Shown here: positions 53,826 to 64,000 of the stretch, piece by piece
Numbering within the stretch: the stretch's first letter is position 1
How the letters are laid out: each line of letters begins with the position of its first letter
Origin: Ascoidea asiatica
Taxonomy: Eukaryota; Ascomycota; Saccharomycetes; Ascoideales; Ascoideaceae
Assembly (NCBI GenBank): GCA_001600695.1
Contig: BCKQ01000006.1
Span: 686,327-750,326 of the forward strand
Direction of reading: 5' to 3'
Length of the DNA stretch: 64,000 bases
Notes under the pieces: model-generated
What the model saw: the letters and a program-made list of their open reading frames with translations, nothing else
What the model was told of the DNA's origin: nothing
Database searches by the model: none
Made by a program: the position numbers and the translations under genes

Positions 53826-55865
53826 GATTTTATTGAAAAAAGTAATTAAGTTATATAAAGGTAATTATTTTTTTGAATGAAAATTTCAGTAAAATGAATT
53901 TAAACAAGGAGTGATTAAAAATACGTAGAAATAAGTGAATGAAATTGATGAATTTGATATATGCCAAAATAGGTCTTCCTTTAAGATTAATGAAAATGAA
54001 TAAGAATATTGATGCTGATAATAATGATAATGATATTGATATTGATCTTAGTAATAATGTTAGAGTATTGATAAAATATTGAAAGGAAAAGGATAAGTAT
54101 TAATATTAAAATTGGTGTCGATTGTGAAGAAAGAAAATGAAGAGATATGAGTATAATTTTTAATAGAATATTTAATATTTAGCATTAAATAATCGATATT
54201 TAGAATTTCTGAGAAATGAAAAATGAAAGACTTAAAGAAGTATTTTTTTTTTCTTAAAAAAAACAACAGCAACTATTAAATATGAGATACATGAAAATAT
54301 TGAATTATTTTTGATTATGATAGAATTGTTTTAAATATTGAATAATAATATTATTCTAATTAATAAAATTTATAAGATTTATAGCATAATTACCAAAGCA
54401 GATAAAGAAATAAATTAATTTGGAATTTTTTTGTGATGAATATTGAAAAGATTGAATAAATGTGAATAAATGAAATAATTTGATGATTTTTTGAAAGAAT
54501 ACGTAAAGTGATTGTAAATCTTCATTGTCAGTATGAGTATTGAATATTGAATAATAAAGAGATAGTGAGTGAATAATGTAAGATAATAACTAATTATTAA
54601 AAATAAAGTAAAAAAGAAAAAGAGAAAGAAATTTGAATAAAGATTTGCATTATTTATAAGTTTATTAGAGTATGAGATTTTAGATAAAAATAGAGAATTG
54701 TACTCAAAATTCGAGTTTTCTAACAAATTGAAAACTGTTTAACGTTATGGGCGAAAACCAGAAGTGAAGGCAGTCAGATAATTATACTCATCAATAAAGT
54801 ATGATAGAGTTGAGATAGAATTATTGACTTCATAATACAAGTATTGGATAAGAATATCAAAGATACTCTTTTAAATTAATTCAAAATTTATAATTCTTAT
54901 TGTAGAGAGTTGTTTGTATTTCAAACCAACAATAATTTTTCTTTTCAATTAAAAGATGAATTGCAAAAAAATAAATGGCCAAGGTATCTAAAAGAAGCCA
55001 AGATAAATTCTAGTTAAATGAAAATCATTGAAATATGAGAAATGAAAGTGAAGTGAGATAAAACAAAATAATACAAAACAATACAGAAAATAAGAACGAA
55101 AGACAAGGTAAATTTTCACTTGACACAAATGTTTAGAAATAATTTGATAAATTCGAACACAGAAAACAAGTCCATAAACACGGAATCCCTTCTTGTTTAG
55201 GAAAGTTATAAAAAAAGTAGCCGAAATCAGTTAAAAAGGAAATAAAGCACCCCGGAAATAAATATGCATTGCGACATTTAGCTAAGTATAATGATGCAGG
55301 GAAACACATTATCACATTAACGTACTTCTGAAAAAATCCAGATTATCCGTTGTTAAAAAATAAGGATTTATGTTTATAACTGGATTTATAATCCTTCCGT
55401 GTTATACGGACTCTTTTCTGCGGTTTTGTTTTTGCTTTCCTCTTTTTGGTGCCGCGAGGGTTTGGTGATGGAGAAACTGAGTGATAAGCTTTTGGTGATA
55501 TTTTGGTGCCGTTTACACTGACAGACTGCCAGACATGATACTAAAAAGAAGTTGTGCAGTAAGCTCAAGATAAAATCATTTTTATTATGTTTAAATCATC
55601 ACATTTTCTGTCAAGGAATAACCATTGAAATCAGACTGATTTGATTCAAATGCAATATAATATACAATCTATTTAACATTTTTTTATTCTTTCCCTATTT
55701 CAATAGTTATTTACAAAAGGGAAAAATCATTGAAAAACATAATCTGTTCAATCGATAAACGATAGCTCTATATATTAAAATTAATAATCATTATCATTTC
55801 CTTTTCTAAAGATCTCAATTAAAACTTCACTAGATTTATTATAAATTTTTTTCATTTAAATAACG
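53826..55865. promoter_or_regulatory. 2-kb divergent surface-protein/SSY5 promoter
   Basis: Mostly AT-rich without a coding pattern. It has GATATTGAT and AATAATGAT runs (54010-54060) and a modest GC patch at 55395-55540 with three TTTGGTGATR/TTTGGTGCC words (55432, 55459, 55490). The frames of 60-103 codons here lack recognisable content. The length suggests complex regulation of the surface protein gene, as for flocculins, but this is inference. Confidence 0.4.
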
Positions 55866-58385
55866 ATGGATAACACAAATAAAAATGATAATCAAAGTGA
55901 TTCTGAGATTGAAAATGATACTTTTGATGATGATTTAAGTCTTCAATCTCCTAATTCGGCTAGTATTTTTTCTCCACCTCCAACTGTTTCAACAAAACCA
56001 ACTTTGAATTCTTCGATTCCATCAACAATGAATTCATTAAATAAGAAATTAAATTCTTCAACTTCAACTTCTAATGCAAATTCAAATTTGAATTCTAAAT
56101 CTAGTATAAATCAAAACTCTAATTCAAATTCTGATTTAGCTTCTTCTTTTGCCTCGAATATTGTTGGTACATCAATAAGAACCGTTCAATTAGAATCAAA
56201 TTCAAATGCAAACAATAATTCAAATAATAATTCAAACAATAATAATTCAAATAATCCTGATAAACAAATTCAAGAAATTGATACTGAAGATTTAAAATTA
56301 TTATCTGAAAAAATTTCTTCTTTTGTTGATAATTATGATACAAAAGTTCCTTATAAAATTCATATGGCTTTATCTAATTTTAAACAACCAAAATATCTTG
56401 AGAATTATTTAAATATCAATAAAAATAAAACTTATATATCTTCAATACTTCATAAAATTCTATTTTTATATGATGTTAAATTATCAAGACCTTCTTCTTC
56501 CAGCATTAATAATAATACCTCTACTTTTACTAATATTTCTGATAAAAATGCTAACTCAAATACAAATTCAAATATCAATTCTTCCACTGGTAGTAATACT
56601 CTTAATAATAATAATAACAATAGTAACAATAGTAGTAACAGTAATCTTAATAGTATTTCTAGTTCAAATAATATTACTTTTAATACTATCAATTTTTCTA
56701 ATTTAAATCCATCCTTAAATGATTCGAACTCAGTAATTGACTTTCAGAAAACTTTATTATTAACTGGTTACTATGAATTTTTAAAAATTTGTAAATTAAT
56801 AACTAGATCTCCAAATACAACTATGCTTTACCCAAAAAATTTTGCTTTGATTGATGAAGGTAATACTAAAATTTCTGAAATTATGGAAACTATAGTTTCT
56901 TTAGACTTAGAGAAAATTTTTGATAGTGAAGGCTCCTTTTTAGCTCCAGTTTCAAGAGGTATTTCACTTTCAAATTTTGATAACAATAAAAAAAATATTA
57001 GTAATAATCCTTTATCTATACCGACAATAATTTATGGAACTAAAAAGCCACTGGCTGATCATTATTATTTAATCAATGAATTATGTCGGTCGTTTCCTGA
57101 TATTCATTTTATTATTCAAAAAAATCAAATTTTAATTGCCTCAAATGATACTATAAATAAAAATATGAATAAGATAATAAATAATAATCTTGATAATCCT
57201 AAAACCTCACATACAATCAATAAGCTTTCTTATAATTTACCTCCTTTTGCTCCTCCATTTAGATATCCAAAAGAACCTAATAACATTGCAATGTCTCTTT
57301 CCATTGGCCCGAATGGTTCAAGTAATTTATCAGGAACTTTAGGTGGATTTATTTATCCAAAAATATCTTCTTCATCTTCTCCATCTTCAAATAATTTCCA
57401 TGCTTATGCCATAACGTGTGGTCATTGTATGAATGAAAAAAATGATATTAATTCCAAACCTTCTGTTAGTGTTCCTTCCCCAAGATTAGTAAGGATGTTT
57501 AGAGATGCCATAAAAACTGAAAAAGCTAAAAATTCAATTGGTTCTCCTGGCTATAATATTTATAATAAAGGTTGCCTTTGGCTTGATCAATTCTTTCCTG
57601 ATGGCAATACTAATGGAAATTTAGGTAAAGTTGTTTATTCTGAAAGAAGATTTCATAATAATTCAGTTTCTGATATTTCTATAATCAAATGTAATTCAAA
57701 TTTAAATTGTCAGAATCATTTAGGTGATGATTATAGTTTTGAAAAGCATGATCCTGGTTTAGTTTGTAATAACCAAGTTAAAAAAATTATACATACAACA
57801 AAAGCTGGTTCTCAAGTTTTTAAATTTGGTGCAACTACTCAATATACTACGGGAATTTTATCAAAACCCAAAATAATATGGTGGTCAGAAAATAAATTAA
57901 AAAGTAGTGAATTTATTGTAAATTCGAGTGATGGTAGTGGTTTTGCAAATGGTGGTGACTCTGGAGCTTGGATTTTACAAAAATTGGAAGATGTATTAGA
58001 TGAGTCAGTTGTTCCAACTCCAGAAGAACATACTATTAGTTCTAGAAAACAGTCTACAAATAAATTTTTGGGAACAATAAATGAGTTCGAAGAAGAAAAA
58101 CAGCATCAAACTGGTCTTGGTGTGATAGGAATGTTACATGCATATGACGGAGAATTTAAACAAATAGGTATATATACTCCTATTGTTAGAATATTGGACA
58201 GATTACTTGAATTGACCAAAACACCATGGGGTGTTATTGGGGTTCCAGAAGAAAAAGGAGATTTAGATGATGATGAAGACGACGAAGAAAGTTCTGAAGA
58301 AAATGAATCTGTGAGTAACCTTGATAGCTCCTCTAAATCTGATACTTCTGATTCAGAATATGATTCTAATGACGAATCAAATTAA
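55866..58385 (+). CDS. SSY5: SPS-sensor endoprotease Ssy5
   Basis: Ssy5 is a chymotrypsin-like serine protease of the Ssy1-Ptr3-Ssy5 plasma membrane amino-acid sensor. On induction it cleaves transcription factors Stp1/Stp2. The 839-residue product has an Asn/Ser-rich prodomain (1 to about 460) and a catalytic domain with H520 (CGHC), D603 (VSDISII) and S699 (GGDSG). The spacing (83 and 96) matches the S. cerevisiae triad (H465, D545, S640). The end GLGVIGMLHAYDG, IYTPIVRILDRL, TPWGVIGVPEE and an acidic tail is also characteristic. The extra length is in the prodomain. One in-frame CTG codon lies at 57051-57053 (KPLADHYY). Confidence 0.94.
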   Translation: MDNTNKNDNQSDSEIENDTFDDDLSLQSPNSASIFSPPPTVSTKPTLNSSIPSTMNSLNKKLNSSTSTSNANSNLNSKSSINQNSNSNSDLASSFASNIVGTSIRTVQLESNSNANNNSNNNSNNNNSNNPDKQIQEIDTEDLKLLSEKISSFVDNYDTKVPYKIHMALSNFKQPKYLENYLNINKNKTYISSILHKILFLYDVKLSRPSSSSINNNTSTFTNISDKNANSNTNSNINSSTGSNTLNNNNNNSNNSSNSNLNSISSSNNITFNTINFSNLNPSLNDSNSVIDFQKTLLLTGYYEFLKICKLITRSPNTTMLYPKNFALIDEGNTKISEIMETIVSLDLEKIFDSEGSFLAPVSRGISLSNFDNNKKNISNNPLSIPTIIYGTKKPLADHYYLINELCRSFPDIHFIIQKNQILIASNDTINKNMNKIINNNLDNPKTSHTINKLSYNLPPFAPPFRYPKEPNNIAMSLSIGPNGSSNLSGTLGGFIYPKISSSSSPSSNNFHAYAITCGHCMNEKNDINSKPSVSVPSPRLVRMFRDAIKTEKAKNSIGSPGYNIYNKGCLWLDQFFPDGNTNGNLGKVVYSERRFHNNSVSDISIIKCNSNLNCQNHLGDDYSFEKHDPGLVCNNQVKKIIHTTKAGSQVFKFGATTQYTTGILSKPKIIWWSENKLKSSEFIVNSSDGSGFANGGDSGAWILQKLEDVLDESVVPTPEEHTISSRKQSTNKFLGTINEFEEEKQHQTGLGVIGMLHAYDGEFKQIGIYTPIVRILDRLLELTKTPWGVIGVPEEKGDLDDDEDDEESSEENESVSNLDSSSKSDTSDSEYDSNDESN

Positions 58386-58873
58386 CCAAATACTTTTATT
58401 TTAATTTTTTGTTTTTTCATATTTATTCTTTTTTTTGGCATTACTTTTTTTTTACATCCAGCTTTTGTTCAAAGATAGAAGAACGTAACTTTTTTTTCTG
58501 TATCAATTTTTTCTGACTAGATCTCTGCTTTACCTGCTTTCTTTGACATTAAAAAAATGTATTATAACTTACATATATTTATTCAATTGAACATTTTGAT
58601 AAATCTCTTGTAGACCTGGTTCTTCTTAATTCTATTAATATAAACCTTTGCACGCAGTTATTTACAGCGTGCAATTTGTTCCGTGGTCACGACACTTCAA
58701 AATTTCACGCACTTTTCGTATTGTCAAGCTTTAAGTTTATTTATGCGTCTTCAAAATATTTTTTTTTTTTCAAAAGAATTTTGAAAATAAATTTCTTGAT
58801 TTGAATTTTAAATTTGAAAGAACTTAAGAAAAAAAGAAGTCTATATTAAAATTTTGAACATAAGATATTTAAA
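58386..58873 (+). promoter_or_regulatory. ERB1 promoter region
   Basis: AT-rich with a small GC-richer patch at 58645-58710. A-rich/T-rich words such as TCAAAAGAATTTTGAAAAT (58770-58788) resemble the RRPE element of ribosome-biogenesis genes. No clear PAC (GATGAG) box was seen. Confidence 0.4.
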
Positions 58874-61210
58874 ATGGCAAAGGTGAAATCAAAGCAAAAA
58901 CAAACTAAGGTGGTTAATTCATCAGAAAAAAATGAAAACTTGAATAGGAAGAGAAAGAATTCCGTAATAGAAAAAGTGGAAGCTAACAATAATAATGAGG
59001 AGGAAGAAGAACTTGAAGCATTAATGAATGAAATAAAAGAATCTGATTTGGACAAATCTGACATTGATTCAAATTATGAGACAAACTCTGAAAGTGAGAA
59101 TAGCACTTCTGATGGTGAGTTTGACACCGATTCAAAACCATTCTCTAAAACCTTATCAAATGCAGTTTCTTTTTCTGATGATGAAGTTTCCACGGATGAA
59201 GAAAGAGAGAATTTCAATACTATAGGAAATGTTCCAATATCTGCATATGATGAATTTCCTCATATTGGATATGATCTCAACGGAAAAAGAATTATGAGGC
59301 CTGCAAAAGGATCGGCTTTGGATCAATTACTTGAATCCATAGATTTACCTGAGGGTTGGACTGGTTTGTTAGATCAAAATACAGGTACCTCATTAAAATT
59401 AACTGATGAAGAACTTGATTTGATTAAAAGATTATCTAAACACGAGAATGTGGATGATGATGTAAATCCTTATGAGCCAACTATTCAATGGTTTACAAGT
59501 AAAACTGAGATAATGCCGTTAACAGCCGTACCTGAACCTAAGAGAAGATTTGTTCCCTCAAAACATGAAGCTAAAAGAATAATGAAAATTGTGAAAGCAA
59601 TAAGAGAAGGAAGAATTTTACCACCTTCAAAAGTTAAAGAATTGAGAGAAAAAAGAGAGCAGGAAGAATCGAATTATGATTTATGGGGTGATGAAAATGA
59701 AGAGAATAATCATATCATGAATCTTAGAGCTCCTAAATTACCACATCCAACCAATGAAGAAAGTTATAATCCTCCGGAAGAATATTTAATGACAAAAGAG
59801 GAGGAAGAAAATTGGGAAAAAATGGATCCAGAGGATAGAGATAAAAATTTCAAACCCATGAAATATGATGCCTTAAGAAAAGTTCCAGGCTGGTCTGAAA
59901 GTGTAAGAGAACGATTTGAAAGATCTTTGGATTTATATCTAGCTCCTAGAGTCCGTAGAAGCAAGTTGGATATTGACCCAGATTCTTTAATACCAGATTT
60001 ACCATCCCCAAAAGATTTGAGACCTTTCCCAATAATATGCTCAACCATTTTTTCTGGTCATAAAGATAAAATTAGAACAATTTCAGTAGACCCAACTGGG
60101 TTATGGTTAGCTACAGGCTCTGATGATGGGTATGTGATTGTATGGGAAGTTTCTACTGGAAGAAACGTTTTTAATATTCAGATAGTAGAAGAAGAAAATA
60201 GACACGAAGATCATATCGACTGTTTAGAATGGAATCCAAATCCAGATACTGGAATTTTGGCAATTGTGGCTGCGGAATCAGTGTATCTTGTGGTTCCACC
60301 GATTTTTGGTTTCAGTATTGAAAATAATGCAAAATTGGCAATTGAAGCTGGTTATGGTCATGATACTTTTGGAAATAAAGATAAAAAAGGGGATATTAAT
60401 GTTGCTGATGATGAAGATAGTGAAGATAAATATCCTGAAAGTGAGGGTGATGATGAAGGAACTAGACATAAAGCAAAAGTTCCTAAAGTCAAGCCTGTTG
60501 GAAAATGGCTCAAGCCAAGTAAGATACAGGCAGAAAAAGGGATATCTATTATCATTTCTACTGATAAAGTACTTAAAAGAGTATCATGGCATAGAAAAGG
60601 GGATTATTTGGTCACAACATCCCCTCAAGGTGCAAATAAATCTGTTTTGATACATCAATTATCCAAACATTTATCGCAAGCACCTTTTAGCAAATCTAAA
60701 GGAATCATTATGGATGCAAAGTTCCATCCTACTAGACCGGAACTTTTTGTTGTTTCTCAAAGATATATTAGAATATATGATCTTGCAAAGCAGACATTAG
60801 CAAAAAAATTGATGCCTGGAGCAAGATGGCTTAATAATATTGATATTCACCCTAGAGGTGATAATTTGATTGCTTCGTCTTTTGATAAAAGAGTTCTTTG
60901 GCATGATTTGGATTTATCAAGTACCCCTTATAAAATATTAAGATATCATGAAAGGGCTGTTAGAAGTATTAAATTTCATAAAGGTGGACTTCCTTTATTT
61001 GCATCCGCTAGTGACGATGGATCAATACATGTTTTTCATGGAATGGTATACGATGATTTAATGACAAATCCTTTGTTGGTTCCATTAAAAAAATTAATGG
61101 GCCACGAAATTTTAAGTAATTTAGGTGTTTTAGATCTAATTTGGCATCCAAAAGAAGCTTGGCTATTTAGTGCTGGTGCTGATGGTACAGCAAGATTATG
61201 GACCACATAG
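58874..61210 (+). CDS. ERB1: 60S ribosome biogenesis protein Erb1 (BOP1)
   Basis: Erb1 forms the PeBoW-like Nop7-Erb1-Ytm1 complex in the nucleolus for 27S pre-rRNA processing. The 778-residue product has a Lys/acid-rich N-terminus. The BOP1 N-terminal domain (about 115-390) includes [58 protein letters not shown] and [16 protein letters not shown]40 propeller (about 400-778) starts at [26 protein letters not shown] and ends [23 protein letters not shown]. Length is close to S. cerevisiae Erb1 (807). Codon use is less AT-biased than in most genes here, as expected for a well-expressed gene. Confidence 0.97.
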   Translation: MAKVKSKQKQTKVVNSSEKNENLNRKRKNSVIEKVEANNNNEEEEELEALMNEIKESDLDKSDIDSNYETNSESENSTSDGEFDTDSKPFSKTLSNAVSFSDDEVSTDEERENFNTIGNVPISAYDEFPHIGYDLNGKRIMRPAKGSALDQLLESIDLPEGWTGLLDQNTGTSLKLTDEELDLIKRLSKHENVDDDVNPYEPTIQWFTSKTEIMPLTAVPEPKRRFVPSKHEAKRIMKIVKAIREGRILPPSKVKELREKREQEESNYDLWGDENEENNHIMNLRAPKLPHPTNEESYNPPEEYLMTKEEEENWEKMDPEDRDKNFKPMKYDALRKVPGWSESVRERFERSLDLYLAPRVRRSKLDIDPDSLIPDLPSPKDLRPFPIICSTIFSGHKDKIRTISVDPTGLWLATGSDDGYVIVWEVSTGRNVFNIQIVEEENRHEDHIDCLEWNPNPDTGILAIVAAESVYLVVPPIFGFSIENNAKLAIEAGYGHDTFGNKDKKGDINVADDEDSEDKYPESEGDDEGTRHKAKVPKVKPVGKWLKPSKIQAEKGISIIISTDKVLKRVSWHRKGDYLVTTSPQGANKSVLIHQLSKHLSQAPFSKSKGIIMDAKFHPTRPELFVVSQRYIRIYDLAKQTLAKKLMPGARWLNNIDIHPRGDNLIASSFDKRVLWHDLDLSSTPYKILRYHERAVRSIKFHKGGLPLFASASDDGSIHVFHGMVYDDLMTNPLLVPLKKLMGHEILSNLGVLDLIWHPKEAWLFSAGADGTARLWTT

Positions 61211-61639
61211 TTTTAGTTATCATTAATAAATAATTCTTATCATTAAATAATAGCACTAACCCACTTTTCGAAAAACAATTTAAAAAAGCAACAAAATCAA
61301 GTTAACATTTCAAACTACAAAAATTTTAAAAACAATTATTAGTATATATCCAAAACGTTTAATTGAAGGTGATAGATTAGAAAATGCACTGATGAAAAAT
61401 TCTAGAAATCTATTATAAAAGATCAATCATTAACCTGATTTTTGAGAAAACAAATATTAAAATGACTTGAAAATTGCTTATTAAAAGACATTCGAAATTA
61501 ACAAAATTTTTCTACATCAAAAAATATTACGATGAAAATAATATACAATTAAAATAAAATAAAGGATATTAATGAATTAAATTCTAATTTAACCTAAATA
61601 CTACTAAAATATAAGGAATAAACTATTGAAAAGGTCTCT
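61211..61639. other. Convergent ERB1/cell-wall-protein spacer
   Basis: AT-rich, with TTATCATTAA repeats just after the ERB1 stop. No gene is seen. Confidence 0.6.
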
Positions 61640-62497
61640 CTAAAGGAAGAATAAAGCACCTGCAACAGCAGCAATTAAAACTGCTGATTGTTTTGAAGCA
61701 CCATTGGAAAATTCAACAATAGATGAAGTATTAGAGGCATTAGATGAAGCTTCAGTGGTTGGAACAACAGCAGTAGCAGAAACAGAAGCTGAACTCTTAG
61801 TTTTTGAAAGAGTAATGATTTTCTTTGTAGTTTTGTAAACAGTAACATCAGAAGAAGTTAATGGAACAAAAGAAGTTGCTTCAACAGTTGAACCTAATGA
61901 ATTGGTAGTAGTAGAGACAGTGACACCAGTAAGAACAGAACTAGTTACACAAGAGTCACCACTACAAGAAACAGTTGGGACGAGAGTTGAAGAAGAACAT
62001 GTTTTCATAATAGTAGATGTAACTTCTTCAACACTTTCAGTGGTGATTGCAACGGATGAAGCTGGAACACTAACTGAAGAAACAACTGGAACGACAGCAG
62101 CTGATGAAACGACTGGAATAGCAGCGGCTGAGGATACAACTGGTACAACTGGAACAGCAGAAGATGGGTAATATGGAACAACACTTGAAGTAGGTTCAAC
62201 TGGAGCAGCAGAAGCTGGAGAAGTAGAAGAAACATAAGTTTTAGTTGCTGTTAATGGACAGTAAGTAGTATATGCTGTAACAGTACCTTGGACGGTTTCA
62301 GTAACATAAGAAACACCAGTAGTAACTTCTTTAACTGAACAAGCATCATTTTTACAATGAGTAGTAGTAAGAATAATGGTTTCGTCAGCAGTGACATATT
62401 CAACAGAAGTAACCATTGGGATAGTTGAATTTGATCCAGCACTAACTTGAGCAATGGCACAAGCTAAAACAGAAAGAACAGCAGTTGAGAATCTCAT
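61640..62497 (-). CDS. GPI-anchored cell-wall protein with flocculin-type repeat
   Basis: The 285-residue product has a signal peptide (MRFSTAVLSVLACAIAQVSA). A block at about 42-85 with TTTHCKNDACSVKEV and GTVTAYTTYCPLT is the flocculin type 3 repeat form found in yeast wall proteins. Pro/Val/Ser repeats follow (PVVSSAAA, PVVSSAAV), then a second Cys block (CSSSTLVPTVSCSGDSCVTSSV) and a Ser/Thr-rich tail. The C-terminus SNGASKQSAVLIAAVAGALFFL is a standard GPI signal. Its base composition is much higher in GC than most genes here (GCT/GTT/ACT-rich), fitting strong expression. The exact orthologue among wall proteins cannot be set by eye. Confidence 0.88.
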   Translation of the reverse strand: MRFSTAVLSVLACAIAQVSAGSNSTIPMVTSVEYVTADETIILTTTHCKNDACSVKEVTTGVSYVTETVQGTVTAYTTYCPLTATKTYVSSTSPASAAPVEPTSSVVPYYPSSAVPVVPVVSSAAAIPVVSSAAVVPVVSSVSVPASSVAITTESVEEVTSTIMKTCSSSTLVPTVSCSGDSCVTSSVLTGVTVSTTTNSLGSTVEATSFVPLTSSDVTVYKTTKKIITLSKTKSSASVSATAVVPTTEASSNASNTSSIVEFSNGASKQSAVLIAAVAGALFFL

Positions 62498-64000
62498 TGT
62501 TATGATAATAAATAATACTTGAGTTGAATAGATAAATAGATAAATAAATAATTAAATTAAAATTATTTGAGTTGATTTGTTTTAAAGCGAAAGACAAGAG
62601 AAGGTAAATAGACTATTTAATAAAAGAATGACTATGAATAAATTAAATAATTCCTTAATTTTAGAAAAGAGAATAAATTAATTTGATATTTTATGGGTGA
62701 TTATTTTGAGATATTTATATTGAAGGATATAAAAGCAAAATCATAAAAGGCTTAAAAATAGTATGAAATTTAGGAACAAATTATTGAAAATAATATGGGA
62801 ATTACCTGGTAACGAATTTAGAATTATCTTTAATAGAATTATTATTAGTAGTACCTTTGAAGATTAAAACGAAAAAATTAAACTTCCGTAGTTTAATAGT
62901 CTGATAGTTCATTGTTGGCATACATAGTGATTTGATTCAAAGAGAATTTTAACTGAAAACAAATATGCTAATACAGAATAGCAATAAACCTAATAAAGGG
63001 AAATGTAATGCTGATTGTAGTTGAGCCAAGAATTGTAAGGTATTTGTGTATTGATAGTACTAAATGATGATTTTTTTACCATTTATCTTTAAATTGAAAG
63101 GAGAATAGGTAAAGTTTATTGTAACATTAAAATTATAAGTTACAAGCTATTACAAATAGTAATATTCTAGAGTAATAAGCAGGTTGATATAGAATTTTTA
63201 ATGATTAATAGCAATTAAATCAATTACATATTCAACTCCTTAAAATGATATTTATCCAAAGTACTTACTTTATTGTAAATCACTTGATAATCTCTTAAAT
63301 GAACCTGAAAAAGATGAAATTTTGATTATTGAAATTACCATATTTCTTAAACTAAGTACTATTATTGTTTTGATAACTCTACAGCAAAACCCATATTGTA
63401 GTGAAATATTTGGGAATTTTCAAGGAATATTTCAAGGATGAATGATATGTAAGATCATGAAAGATTTCATTTTATTTTTTTATCATTTTTCTATAAAACA
63501 GGTTTAAATTCCAGATTCGAATAATTGAATTGTGAGAATTAATAATATTATCATAACCTCAGTTAATGAGAATGAATACCATTAAATTAACGGCTTAGAT
63601 AAATTCGTGTTTTATGCTATGATTTCTAGTAATACCCTACCTTTAGTAATGCACTGTTAACGAAAGGTTCAGTGAGGTGCCAGTAAGTTATCGAAAAACA
63701 TTTCATTATATAATAGAAACAGATTTTTCAAATACTTTGAAAGATAGAAATTTTAGTCACGTTCTTACCCTCCAGTTTTAGAGATTTAAGAAATACTGGA
63801 GGGTTTGTTTTTTTCACAAACCTTTCTGGAATGATTAGTCACACAGACATGTAGAGATATCCATACAAATTCTAAAGTAGTGAAGCAGTAATTAACGATA
63901 GATTTTGAGCTTCAAATAAAAAAGTTTAGCTTGATTTCTAAGGAATTGCATAAAATTATAAGAATAAGAAAGGAAATTCGTAGTTTTGTGAAGAGTCTTA
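62498..64000 (-). promoter_or_regulatory. Upstream region of the cell-wall protein gene
   Basis: AT-rich 1.5 kb to the window end, without a supported gene. The notable element is a 10-bp perfect inverted repeat at 63767-63804. A TACTTACTTTATTG patch at 63261-63274 resembles a reversed splice donor but I could not assemble a gene from it. Confidence 0.45.
63767..63804. repeat. Perfect 10-bp inverted repeat (hairpin) with T-rich flank
   Basis: ACCCTCCAGT at 63767-63776 and its reverse complement ACTGGAGGGT at 63795-63804 are separated by 18 bases. The right arm is followed by TTGTTTTTTT. It could fold in RNA or be a paired protein-binding site. Confidence 0.85.

Noticed and set aside
55430-55535. 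Possible C/D box snoRNA (TGATGG ... CTGA words)
   Set aside because: Boxes are imperfect and no closing terminal stem was found.

Overview
The window is 64 kb of a nuclear chromosome from an ascomycete budding yeast (Saccharomycotina). The genes are compact and mostly intronless. The few introns have GTAAGT-type donors and TACTAAC or CTAAC branch sites, and the orthologues (ARP9, ZIP4, TFB3, AIM9, RTC4, ECM3, AZF1, SSY5, ERB1 and others) are typical of yeasts. The lineage is very AT-rich. Codons are almost all A/T-ending, and proteins carry many Asn/Lys/Ile runs encoded by AAT, AAA and ATT. In-frame CTG codons are almost absent, and the few I saw sit at positions that would tolerate serine, so a CUG-reassigned lineage such as Ascoidea or Saccharomycopsis is possible but unproven.

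Layout, left to right: ARP9 (+, remodeller actin-related protein); ZIP4/SPO22 (-, meiosis, six inferred exons); an unrecognised 648-residue protein (-); TFB3 (-, TFIIH); AIM9 (-, mitochondrial kinase-like); a scaffold gap inside poly-A; RTC4 (-); tRNA-Glu(CTC) (+); a mitochondrial PPR protein (-); an ECM3-like transporter (-); LAA2 (-, AP-1/clathrin); the ADP/ATP carrier (+); RPS7 (+, spliced); ARF3 (-); BZZ1 (-); CYB5 (+); AZF1 (-), followed by 3 kb without a gene; a DUF3074 protein (-); a secreted class 3 lipase (+); RNH201 (+); LAT1 (-, pyruvate dehydrogenase E2); RIB1 (-, riboflavin); DPH7/RRT2 (+, diphthamide); RPL16 (+, spliced); a GPI-type Ser/Thr-rich surface protein (-); SSY5 (+, amino-acid sensing protease); ERB1 (+, 60S biogenesis); and a second GPI cell-wall protein (-). 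The last 1.5 kb is non-coding.

There is no mobile element, CRISPR array, gene cluster or other accessory island that I can support. Neighbouring genes are functionally unrelated housekeeping genes. The notable structure is between genes. Coding sequence is more AT-rich than many upstream regions, which contain discrete GC-rich islands with shared short motifs. These include an identical ATAGCCCTAT box upstream of both ribosomal protein genes, URS1-like TCGGCGG boxes next to ZIP4 and its neighbour, CACGTG boxes, and GGTCTC or GGGCTCTCG words. Several exact short tandem repeats also sit in promoters. The most informative observations are the five-intron ZIP4 gene, the conserved ribosomal-protein promoter box, and the reversed GC landscape.
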